Source: JACIYW01 sp014359745
GTDB lineage: Bacteria > Pseudomonadota > Alphaproteobacteria > Rhodobacterales > Rhodobacteraceae
Assembly: GCA_050433985.1 (NCBI GenBank)
Contig: JBNPWE010000009.1
Location: 82,825-146,824 of the forward strand
Reading direction: 5' to 3'
Length of the DNA: 64,000 nt
Of this stretch, positions 33,743 to 41,709 are shown in pieces; the stretch's first letter is position 1, and each line of letters opens with the position of its first letter. The position numbers and the translations under genes are program-made. The notes under the pieces are model-generated. The model did no database searches. It saw only the letters and a list, made by a program, of their open reading frames with translations, and had not been told where the DNA came from.

Positions 33743-33771
33743 GGTTCTGCGGCTGGCTGGGTCGCAGAACC
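33743..33771 (+). terminator. Hairpin after the ABC binding protein gene
   Basis: GGTTCTGCG (33743-33751) and CGCAGAACC (33763-33771) form a perfect 9-bp stem with an 11-base loop, eight bases past the stop. No T-run follows, so it may stabilise the 3' end or be a weak terminator. Confidence 0.45.
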
Positions 33772-34229
33772 TGTTCCGATCGGGCCGTCCTTGCGGGGTA
33801 TTTCTTTCACACCCTGCGGCATTCACAACGAATGCCGGGTTCCGGCCCGCCTTTGCCCATCCCGGCTACGCCCTGCCGTGGTGGCCCCGCGATAGGGTGC
33901 GCGGCTTCGGGTGAACGAATCAAAGAAGACGGCATCAATGCCCCACACTCATCTGACAGATGACCAGCCCGCCCGATTTCACGCGGCGGTCGCGGCATGG
34001 AGCGGCGGCAGAGATCCTGCGCCTGCGCGACTTGCTCGACCTGCAAGCCGACCGGCACAGTGGGCGGCGTGCGCGCGTCATGTTGCAGATGACCGATGGC
34101 GTCAGCCACCAGCCCTGCAACATGGCCGAGATCGGCGCGCAAAAGGGCTGTCTGCTGCCGATGGGGGACGAGGATGAGGCGGCCCTCGCCGGGGCGACCA
34201 TCCTTGCCGCGCCGGAAGCGGACCACGCT
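33772..34229. other. Non-coding or degraded stretch before the IS481 remnant
   Basis: Several short frames exist here on both strands (for example 33960-34292 plus), but none shows a recognised domain, a good ribosome site or clear codon bias. It is probably degraded gene DNA brought together with the adjoining IS remnant. Confidence 0.3.
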
Positions 34230-34716
34230 CTAGCTGTGGACCCTGAACAGGTTGTTGCGGGTCAGATTGAGGCGACTGATGGGCGGTTTTGAGTTCAGGC
34301 TGCCGTGGGGTCGGTGCCAATTGTACATATGGGTTCATTCCGGCAGGTGGGACTTGCGTTGATCTGAGGCGTCGCAGGCGCGGGCGCAGGCCCATTCGCA
34401 CAGGGCTGTCTGGTTGAATTTCTCTGCCTTTCCGTTGGTTCTGGGCGTGTAGGGTTTGGTAGGGATGTGCTTGAGGTTCAGCTCCTTGCAGGTTTTTGCG
34501 AAGGCGAAGGATTTGTAGCCCGAGCCAATGTCGGTCATCACGCGGGTCACGGTGACGCCGAGGCTGTGGTAACAGGCGACCGCGGCGCGCAGGCAGGCGA
34601 TGGCGCTGCCCCCGCAGGCCAGAGCCGCCCGTGAAAAAACAATGCCCGCCCTTGATGAGCCTGACCAGCCGCTCTCGACCCAAGGGCGTCAGTCTGGCAT
34701 TCTGATGCACGTTCAT
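34230..34716 (-). pseudogene. IS481-family transposase remnant
   Basis: The start at 34716 reads MNVHQNARLTPLGRERLVRL, the conserved N-terminus of an IS481-type transposase. The helix-turn-helix and most of the catalytic domain are then missing. A second frame resumes with LRAAVACYHSLGVTVTRVMTD, then SGYKSFAFAKTCKELNLKHI and PYTPRTNGKAEKFNQTALCE from the DDE core. A tryptophan codon after SHLPE has become TGA (34335-34337), after which the frame continues THMYNWHRPHGSL to a stop at 34230. An internal deletion, a frameshift and a nonsense change make it inactive. Confidence 0.82.
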
Positions 34717-34780
34717 TCGATCCCTCCGAACAAGGTTGGTGCCTGGTAACCTCAACCTTGTTCGGAGGGATCGAATGAAC
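34711..34780. repeat. Perfect 28-bp inverted repeat at the IS481 remnant
   Basis: Bases 34711-34738 are exactly complementary in reverse to 34753-34780, separated by 14 bases (GTGCCTGGTAACCT). Each arm contains GTTCATTCGATCCCTCCGAA and so includes the ribosome site and start codon region of the transposase. The second arm is an inverted duplicate that leads into a short open frame which soon stops. This looks like the product of an aberrant transposition or inverted duplication. Confidence 0.85.
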
Positions 34781-34846
34781 AACCTGTTGAAATCTTGTAG
34801 TTAGCGCGTGTTGCGCCAAACCAGACCTGCACCCTGATCGCACAGA

Positions 34847-34881
34847 AAAACGCTCTTTCGCTTCATCTTGGAACAAATACT
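34847..34881 (+). repeat. Recurring intergenic motif, copy A
   Basis: Core CTTTCGCTTCATCTTGG (34855-34871) followed by AACAAATACT. Related copies occur at 35987-36024 (minus), 38230-38274, 41581-41630 and 52516-52548, always between genes. It lies about 230 bases before the hydroxylase gene. Confidence 0.55.
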
Positions 34882-35113
34882 TGCGCCCGCCCGCTCCGCG
34901 CCCGCCGACCAAGGCTATGAACCCGACGGGCTGTAATCCGCATAGCCCTAACCGATGGGTCCGCGTCAAAACGCGCTGAAATGCGCCGGGGCGGCACACA
35001 GTCGCGTGCGAATTGTCGCGGTGCCTTGCGATGGCACCGCCAAACGCGATAGGCTTGTGCCGCAGGGCCGGGGATACTGCCCCGGTGTGCTTCCGCCCAG
35101 GGGAAAGCTGTCA

Positions 35114-35926
35114 ATGACAAGCACGAACGATCAACGTCCGACCAAACCGGATACCCTCAACCGCCCGCTGCGCAGGTTCATCAAACGCACCGGCAAGAAG
35201 GCCATGCGCTGGGTGGCAAAGTTTCAAAGCACCCAAAGCCTGGTCCCCGATACGCCCTTTATCGATGTCAGCCATTTCCCCTTTCTGGCGGAATTCGAAG
35301 ACAAATGGCAGGCGATGCGCGACGAGGCACAGGAAATCCTCAAGCATCGCGATGACATTCCGGGGTTTGAACAGGTCTCCCCCGATCAATACCGGCTGGC
35401 GCGCGAACGGCAGTGGAAGACCTTCGTTCTGTATGGCTTTGGCCAGCAATTGCCCAAGAACTGCCTTCAGGCCCCGGTGACGACAGAGGTGCTCAGCCGC
35501 GTGCCGCATGTGCAGACGGCGTGGTTTTCCATCCTGGCCCCCGGCTATCACATCCCTGCCCATACCGGCGTGACCAAGGGTATCGTGCGCGCCCATCTTG
35601 GCCTGATCATCCCGCAAGAGCGCGAGAAATGCCGCATCCGCGTCACCAACGAGGTTCGGGCCTGGGAGGCCGGCAAGACCTTTGCCTTTGACGATACCTT
35701 CGAACACGAGGTGTGGAATGACACCGATGAAGAACGGGTGATCCTGTTGTTCGATTTCGACCGGCCGATGAAATGGCGGGGCCGTCTGCTCAACAAGCTG
35801 ATGCTGAGGCTGATGAAATTCACTGCCTTCTATCAGGAACCGAAAAAGAACCTCGCCGATTTCGAAGACCGGTTCGAGGCGGCAACCCGCCGCGCCGATG
35901 CCAATCTTGAAAAACTGAGCGAGTAG
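35114..35926 (+). CDS. Aspartyl/asparaginyl beta-hydroxylase family dioxygenase
   Basis: A 270-residue Fe(II)/2-oxoglutarate dioxygenase-like protein starting MTSTNDQRPTKPD (ATG at 35114). The double-stranded beta-helix core contains ILAPGYHIPAHTGVTKGIVRAHLGL, with the first iron ligand His, and FDDTFEHEVWNDTDEERVIL with the second His. Relatives in bacteria hydroxylate lipid A fatty acids (LpxO) or free amino acids. Residues 10-40 are basic. It stands alone between an IS remnant and a convergent MFS pseudogene, so context gives no substrate. LpxO-like activity is one option, although the membrane anchor of LpxO is not evident. Confidence 0.85.
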   Translation: MTSTNDQRPTKPDTLNRPLRRFIKRTGKKAMRWVAKFQSTQSLVPDTPFIDVSHFPFLAEFEDKWQAMRDEAQEILKHRDDIPGFEQVSPDQYRLARERQWKTFVLYGFGQQLPKNCLQAPVTTEVLSRVPHVQTAWFSILAPGYHIPAHTGVTKGIVRAHLGLIIPQEREKCRIRVTNEVRAWEAGKTFAFDDTFEHEVWNDTDEERVILLFDFDRPMKWRGRLLNKLMLRLMKFTAFYQEPKKNLADFEDRFEAATRRADANLEKLSE

Positions 35927-35986
35927 ACCGGAGTCCCGTCAGCCGGGTTCATCCCTTTGAGCGGCGCGCGCACGGCGGACGCGGAA

Positions 35987-36024
35987 TGCGTATTTTTGCC
36001 AAGATGAAGCGCAAGACCGTTTTC
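35987..36024 (-). repeat. Recurring intergenic motif, copy B
   Basis: On the minus strand: CTTGCGCTTCATCTTGGCA followed by AAAATACGC. It lies between the convergent hydroxylase and MFS genes and is the only copy in this orientation. Confidence 0.55.
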
Positions 36025-36069
36025 TTGTGCGGGTCTGATTGAACGCAACGCGCACCAGGCAAGGCGGCC

Positions 36070-37333
36070 CTATCCCTGCCAGCCGCCCGCCGTTCCGGCC
36101 CGGTGCCTGCCGATCACAAAGGCGCCAAGCCCCAGGATCGCCGCCAGCCCGACAAGGCCGAAAACCAGACCGGTCGGGCCAAGGCCCATATGTTCGGCCG
36201 CCATGCCGAACAGAAACGCCCCAAGCGCCGGCCCCGCCCGGAACACCACGGCATAAAGGCTCAGCACCCGGCCGAGCCGGTCAAGCGGTGTGTTGATCTG
36301 CACAAAACCCAGCGCCGCGATGTTCGATGATGTCATCGCCGCGCCGTGTACCACCAGAATCATCAACGCGAGCGTGAAATGCTCCGTGGCCACGAACCCC
36401 AGCAGCGCCACGGCAAAGATCACCGCCGATCCGATGATCTGGCGCAGCGCCGCCGACACGTCGCGGGTTCGCGAAAACGCCAGCGCCCCCAGCACCGCGC
36501 CGAACCCAAGCGCGGCGTTGAGAAACCCAAGACCGGCGGCGCCACGATCAAACACGGTCTCGGCAAAGGCGGGAAACAGCTCCATCGCCGGGCGGATCAG
36601 AACGCCGGTGGCAAATTGCAGCACGATCACCCCGAAAACCACCGGCGTGGTCGGCAGCCTGCGGATCACCGCCCAGGCCCGACCCGTTGTCGCCGACGGC
36701 GCGCGCCGGGCGCCCGGCCTGCGGTGTGGCGTTGCGGATGCGAAACAGCGCCAGTGACAACGCGCCGTATCCAAGCATCGAAAACCCGAACACCCAATCC
36801 GCCGGGCCAAAGGCCAGTATCCCGGCAGCCAGTGCCGGGCCGATGAATCGCGACAGGTTGAACCCCGTCGAATTGACCGCAAGCGCCGTGGGCAGCAGGG
36901 TGACCGGCACCAGAAATGTCGCCATCGACAGGCGCGCGGGCAGGATCAGCCCCGATATGCCCCCCACCAGAACCATCAACACCAGCACCATCCCCGGCGT
37001 CAGCCCCCCGGCCAGCGACAGCGCCAGAAGAGTGGCCGAAACCCCCACCAGCGCCAGGTTGCCCCAGAACAGCACCACCGGCGCGCTGCTCCGGTCGGCG
37101 ATACCGCCACCGGCAAGCCCGGTCAGGATCGCGGGGAAAAGTTCGGCAAAGGCGACAAGGCCCAGCCAAGCCTCGGACCCGGTCATCCGCCAGATCAGCC
37201 AGCCCACCGCGACCCGCTGCATCCAGAACCCCAGCGTCATCAGGATCGCGCCGGTCTGATAGATGCGAAACGGGGCAATACGAAACACCGCCCGAAAATC
37301 GGCGGCGCGACCGCGCGCGGCATCAAGGATCAT
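36070..37333 (-). pseudogene. MFS transporter interrupted by a frameshift
   Basis: The N-terminal half begins at an ATG at 37333 (MILDAARGRAADFRAVFRIA) and encodes about six membrane helices up to RIRNATPQAGRPARA. The C-terminal half continues in the next frame from APSATTGRAWAVIRR through six more helices to GRHRAGTAGGWQG at 36070. The switch falls between about 36690 and 36720, in a GC-rich run of CGCGC. The product would be an EntS/DUF894-type major facilitator exporter of about 420 residues. A genuine mutation and a sequencing error in the GC-rich stretch are both possible. The substrate is unknown. Confidence 0.85.
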
Positions 37334-37551
37334 GGCGCGCAAGGCAGACCTCGGATCAGGGGCGACACCCGCCCTTGTTACTCCGCCCAGACCGCAAGCA
37401 AAACCCGCCGTGAACCCGAAAACCGGCCCGGCCAGGGCCAGACCAAAACCCGACCAGAGCCCGCCCAAAACCCGACCCCATGAAACGTTGCGTCTTGCGG
37501 GCTGGCCGACAGGGTGCCATGCAAGGCCATCCCCCGGCATGAGGACACGAA

Positions 37552-38193
37552 ATGACCCCCGCCAACCAAAGCGCCCGCACCCTTGAGATCTGCCGCCTTG
37601 CACCGGTGATCCCGGTGCTGGTGATCGAGGATCTGGCCCATGCCCGGCCCTTGGCCCAGGCGCTGATTGCGGGCGGGTTGCCCGCGCTTGAGGTGACGCT
37701 GCGCACCCCCGTGGCGCTTGCGGCCATCAAGATCATGGCCTCTGTCGCGGGCGGTATCGTGGGCGCAGGCACCCTGATCAGCCCCGACGACGTGGCCGCG
37801 GCCAAGGACGCGGGCGCGCGGTTCGGGGTTTCGCCGGGGGTGACGGATCGGCTGCTTTCGGCGGTCGAAACCGCCGATCTGCCGCTTTTGCCCGGCGCCG
37901 CGACCGCGACCGAGGTCATGGCGCTGCTGGATCGCGGCTATACCGTGCAGAAATTCTTCCCCGCCGAGGCGGCGGGCGGGGTGGCTGCGCTGAAATCGAT
38001 CGGCGGGCCATTGCCGCAGGTGCGGTTCTGCCCCACCGGCGGCATCAAACCCGCGTCTGCCCGCGACTATCTGGCGCTGGCCAATGTCGAGTGTGTTGGC
38101 GGAAGCTGGATCGCGCCAAAGACGATGATGGCGGCGGGGGATTGGGCCGGGATCACGGCGCTGGCCCGCGCGGCGGTGGCGATGGCGCGCTAG
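37552..38193 (+). CDS. eda: KDPG/KHG aldolase
   Basis: Splits 2-keto-3-deoxy-6-phosphogluconate to pyruvate and glyceraldehyde-3-phosphate (Entner-Doudoroff pathway) and often also cleaves 4-hydroxy-2-oxoglutarate. The 213-residue protein has LEVTLRTPVALAAI with the catalytic glutamate, IVGAGTLIS, the Schiff-base lysine in VQKFFPAEAAGG, and RFCPTGGIKPAS. Length and motifs are standard. It starts at 37552, diverges from the MFS pseudogene and is followed by an intergenic motif copy. It is not linked here to edd or zwf, so it is probably expressed alone. Confidence 0.95.
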   Translation: MTPANQSARTLEICRLAPVIPVLVIEDLAHARPLAQALIAGGLPALEVTLRTPVALAAIKIMASVAGGIVGAGTLISPDDVAAAKDAGARFGVSPGVTDRLLSAVETADLPLLPGAATATEVMALLDRGYTVQKFFPAEAAGGVAALKSIGGPLPQVRFCPTGGIKPASARDYLALANVECVGGSWIAPKTMMAAGDWAGITALARAAVAMAR

Positions 38194-38229
38194 CTGTGCC
38201 GCACCCCCTCAGACCCGCAGCTTGAACGG

Positions 38230-38274
38230 AAAAGACACCGCTCTTTCGTTTCATCTTGGAATAAATACTCATTT
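38230..38274 (+). repeat. Recurring intergenic motif, copy C
   Basis: Contains CGCTCTTTCGTTTCATCTTG followed by GAATAAATACTC. It lies between convergent eda and the minus-strand gene at 38295. Confidence 0.55.
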
Positions 38275-38294
38275 TCCTGCACCCTCCGCGCGCG

Positions 38295-38579
38295 CTATCC
38301 TTCGGACAGGATACGCCCGGCACGACCGCCGCGCCGCTGCGGCGGCGATGCGGCCTGCAACCCTTCGGTCAGGACTGCGGTCATCGGGTGATCGGGCACG
38401 GCATATTCCGCGATCACCACCCGCAGCGCCAGCGCGCTGTCGATCCCCGCGGGCAGGCTGAGCGCCCAATCGACCAGGATCGACCGGCATTCGGGATCGC
38501 CGATACCCTCGATCCGGTAACTTTCGCGGATCAGGCCTTTCGGATCTGCTTCATTCAATTGCATCCAGGCTTTTCCCAT
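38295..38579 (-). CDS. Conserved small protein downstream of glnE
   Basis: A 94-residue soluble protein whose start overlaps the 3' end of glnE by 29 bases, implying co-translation. It begins MGKAWMQLNEADPKGLIRES and has an acidic, mildly hydrophobic helical middle (LPAGIDSALALRVVIAEYAV) and a basic C-terminus. I do not recognise a domain. Its position immediately after glnE suggests a small accessory gene of the same operon in this lineage, but no function can be given. It is a good candidate for a real gene because of overlap, codon bias and length. Confidence 0.7.
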   Translation of the reverse strand: MGKAWMQLNEADPKGLIRESYRIEGIGDPECRSILVDWALSLPAGIDSALALRVVIAEYAVPDHPMTAVLTEGLQAASPPQRRGGRAGRILSEG

Positions 38580-41382
38580 TGTTGTCCCCGGTCGATGTAG
38601 CCAGACGTTGTGCGATCACCTGCGCCGCGGCCCCGCATCGCGCGGCCATTTCGGCGGCAAGGGCCGTGGCGCTGTCTGTTTCCGTCTCGTGCAGCACAAA
38701 GGCCGTCGCCCCTTCACCCAGCGCCGCAAGATCAAGCGGCGTGTCCGACAGAAGCCTGCTCGCCGCCTGCACCCGCCAGCACAGCCGGTAGGCGGCCATG
38801 ATGGCCGCTTCCCCGGCCGCGGTCAACCAGCCCGCGCGCACGCCTGCGCGCAACTGTGCCTCGACCCGGCGGGCGGGGCTGCCGGTGACAAGGGCCGCGG
38901 CCTGCGCCAGAAGTTCGATATCCTGCATGCGGCCGGGGCCTTGCTTTGCCTCCCATGCGCCGGTGCCGGGTTTGGCGGCTTGCAGGCGGGCGCGCATCGC
39001 GGCGGTGTCCTGCACCACGGTGGGCCCCTTCCCCTTGGCCGCCAGCAGGTCGGCGCGAAACGCCTCGACCTCTGCGGCAAGATCGTCGGCCCCGGCAACC
39101 GGGCGCGCGCGGGTCAGGGCCAGGTGTTCCCATGTCCAGGCTTCATCCTGCTGATAGGCGCGAAAGGCACCGATTGACGTGGCCACCGGCCCCTGCCGCC
39201 CCGAAGGGCGCAGCCGCATGTCCACCTCGTAAAGCCGACCTTCGGCGGTGGGGGCGGTCAGCGCGGTGATCAGCGCCTGTGTCAGGCGCGCGTAATAGGG
39301 GCGCGCGGCCAGCGGGCGCGGGCCGTCCGACCCCTCGGCGCCATCGGCATCATAGATCACGATCAGATCAAGGTCCGACCCGGCATTCAGCCGCCCCGCC
39401 CCCAGCGATCCCATTCCCAGCACCACCGCGCCCCGTCCGGGCGCCGCCCCGTGCTTGCGCGCGAATTCCGCGCAGCACGATACCCAGACCGATGCCACCA
39501 CCGCCTCGGCCAGATCGGCATATTGGCTGCCCGCCTCGAACGCATCGATCAGCCCGCGCAGATGATGAACCCCGACGCGGAAATGCCATTCCTTGGCCCA
39601 GCGCCGCGCGGTATCCAGCCTGGCCTCGTAATCGGCCACCTCGGACAAGCGCGCCGTCAGCTCGGCGCGCAGCGCCGCCATCCCCGGCCAGGGCGCAAAG
39701 AAATCGCCGCCGATCACCGCATCCAGCACGCCCGAATTGCGTGACAGATACTGCGCCAGCCCCGGCGCCGTTGCGGCGATATCGACGATCAGGCGGGTCA
39801 GTTCCGGGTTGGCCTCGAACAACGAAAAAAGCTGCACCCCGGCGGGCAGGCCGCGCAGAAAGCCATCAAACTGCACCAGCGCCTCGTCGGTATGGGCGGC
39901 GCGGGCCAGGCGGCGCAGGATTTCGGGGCGCACCCGCTTGAAAATCTCGACCGCGCGCTCGGATCGCAACGCGGGATAGGCGCGCCAGCCCTCGACGATG
40001 TCGCGCGCGCTGTCCGACAGTTGGGCCAGCGCTTCCTCGTCACGACCGGCCTGTGCATCGGGGGCAAAGAAATCCTCGGTCAGGGCGGCCACACGGTGCA
40101 GGCGGTCAAGGATGCCCGCGCGCCAGGCCGCCGTGTCGCCCTCACCGCACAGCCGGGCCAGCCGATCATACCCCTCGGGCGTGGTGGGCAGATCATGGGT
40201 CTGGCTGTCATGGACCATCTGGATGCGGTGTTCCACCTCGCGGTGGGCGCGGTAGATCGTGGCAAGTTCCTGCGCCACCTCATCGGGGATCCAGCCCTTT
40301 TCAGCCAGCCGCGCCAGCCCGCCCACCGTGGTCACGTCGCGCAGATCAGGATCGCGGCCGCCGGCGATGATCTGGCGGGTCTGGGTAAAGAATTCGATCT
40401 CGCGGATGCCGCCCTGCCCCAGCTTCATGTTGTGCCCTTCCAGGCAGATCGCGCCATGCAGGCCCCGGTGATCGCGGATGCGCAGGCGCATGTCATGGGC
40501 ATCCTGGATGGCGGCGAAATCCAGATGCTTGCGCCAGACGAACGGGGTCAGGGATTTCAGAAACCGCTCGCCCGCCGCGATATCGCCCGCGCAGGGCCGC
40601 GCCTTGATATAGGCGGCGCGTTCCCAGGTGCGGCCCATGCTTTCGTAATAGCGTTCGGCGGCGTCCATCGACATGCAGACGGGCGTGACCGCGGCATCGG
40701 GGCGCAGGCGCAGGTCGGTGCGGAACACATAGCCCTCGCCAGTCAGGTCCGACAGCATCGCGCAAATCCTGCGCGTCACCCGGATGAAGGCCGCGCGCGC
40801 GTCATGGAAATCATCCGGCGCAAACCGGGTCTCATCGAACAGGCAGATCAGATCGATGTCCGACGAATAATTCAGCTCTCCCGCGCCCATCTTGCCCATG
40901 GCCAGCACCACCATGCCGGCGCCCCGGTCGGCATCTTGTGCCACCGCGCCGGGGATCTTGTCGCGCCGGATCTCTTCGCCAACCAGTGCCCGCAAGGACA
41001 GGTGCACGGCGCGATCGGCAAGCGCCGTCAACGCGCCTGTCACCTCTTCCAGGGTCCAGACACCGCCCAGATCGCAAAGCCCGGTCAACAGCCCCACGCG
41101 CCGCTTGGCCACCCGCAGCGCAGCACCCAGCCCCGAAAGCGGCGCGGCCTCGGGCCCGGCAAGCGCCCCGGCAAGCGCGGCCTCGGGGCCCGTCGCCAAG
41201 GCTTCGCGCAGCCACTCCGCCTCGCGGTCGATCAGCCCGCGCAGATGCGGGCTGCTGCCGGCCGCGCCGGCCAGAAGATCCACGATTTCGGGCGGTTGAT
41301 CGGCAAAGCGGCGGCGCGCCTCTTGCCCGCTGTCTTGGTCAAAGGCGATCGGTGTGCGGGTCAGGCGGCTGGCGAATGTCAT
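38551..41382 (-). CDS. glnE: Bifunctional glutamine synthetase adenylyltransferase/deadenylase
   Basis: GlnE adds and removes AMP on glutamine synthetase in response to PII protein state, tuning nitrogen assimilation. The protein has 943 residues, the family's usual length. The N-terminal nucleotidyltransferase domain has MGKMGAGELNYSSDIDLICL (deadenylylase). The C-terminal one has LGMGSLGAGRLNAGSDLDLI (adenylylase), each with the G-S-x-D-x-D metal motif. A GlnD/PII-uridylyltransferase-like helical domain follows each. It is followed by an overlapping small gene on the same strand. The start at 41382 is the first good ATG. Confidence 0.96.
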   Translation of the reverse strand: MTFASRLTRTPIAFDQDSGQEARRRFADQPPEIVDLLAGAAGSSPHLRGLIDREAEWLREALATGPEAALAGALAGPEAAPLSGLGAALRVAKRRVGLLTGLCDLGGVWTLEEVTGALTALADRAVHLSLRALVGEEIRRDKIPGAVAQDADRGAGMVVLAMGKMGAGELNYSSDIDLICLFDETRFAPDDFHDARAAFIRVTRRICAMLSDLTGEGYVFRTDLRLRPDAAVTPVCMSMDAAERYYESMGRTWERAAYIKARPCAGDIAAGERFLKSLTPFVWRKHLDFAAIQDAHDMRLRIRDHRGLHGAICLEGHNMKLGQGGIREIEFFTQTRQIIAGGRDPDLRDVTTVGGLARLAEKGWIPDEVAQELATIYRAHREVEHRIQMVHDSQTHDLPTTPEGYDRLARLCGEGDTAAWRAGILDRLHRVAALTEDFFAPDAQAGRDEEALAQLSDSARDIVEGWRAYPALRSERAVEIFKRVRPEILRRLARAAHTDEALVQFDGFLRGLPAGVQLFSLFEANPELTRLIVDIAATAPGLAQYLSRNSGVLDAVIGGDFFAPWPGMAALRAELTARLSEVADYEARLDTARRWAKEWHFRVGVHHLRGLIDAFEAGSQYADLAEAVVASVWVSCCAEFARKHGAAPGRGAVVLGMGSLGAGRLNAGSDLDLIVIYDADGAEGSDGPRPLAARPYYARLTQALITALTAPTAEGRLYEVDMRLRPSGRQGPVATSIGAFRAYQQDEAWTWEHLALTRARPVAGADDLAAEVEAFRADLLAAKGKGPTVVQDTAAMRARLQAAKPGTGAWEAKQGPGRMQDIELLAQAAALVTGSPARRVEAQLRAGVRAGWLTAAGEAAIMAAYRLCWRVQAASRLLSDTPLDLAALGEGATAFVLHETETDSATALAAEMAARCGAAAQVIAQRLATSTGDNNGKSLDAIE

Positions 41383-41580
41383 GGCGGCAAGATGCGTTGC
41401 CGTGAGGGCGGGGTCAACGGGGGCGGCGGTTGATTATCCAACAATTCCCGCGTTTGCTGCATGGACGGGTGCCGCCGATCTGCGCCCCCCAGAAACCCGC
41501 CCCGCGATCCTGGGGGCCACCGGCGCGTTCGGCGCCCCGCTGGCGGGTGTTGCATCCGATCAGACCCCAGCCTGACCGCA

Positions 41581-41630
41581 TCAAAACCGCTCTTTCGCTT
41601 CATCCTGGCAAAAATACGCATTTCCCGAAC
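41581..41630 (+). repeat. Recurring intergenic motif, copy D
   Basis: Contains CGCTCTTTCGCTTCATCCTG followed by GCAAAAATACGC, between divergent glnE and the PAS-protein gene. The single change (CATCCTGG) relative to copy A shows moderate drift. Confidence 0.55.
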
Positions 41631-41709
41631 CTGTCGGCTTAACCGACCGTTAACCAATGCACGCCAAAGTTGATCGTGGCGAGGTTCTGCGCAGGGGGCG
41701 ATCAAGGCG

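Noticed and set aside
33960..34292. Plus-strand frame of 110 codons before the IS481 remnant
   Set aside because: It runs into the 3' end of the transposase remnant, has no ribosome site and no recognisable domain; described only as degraded DNA.
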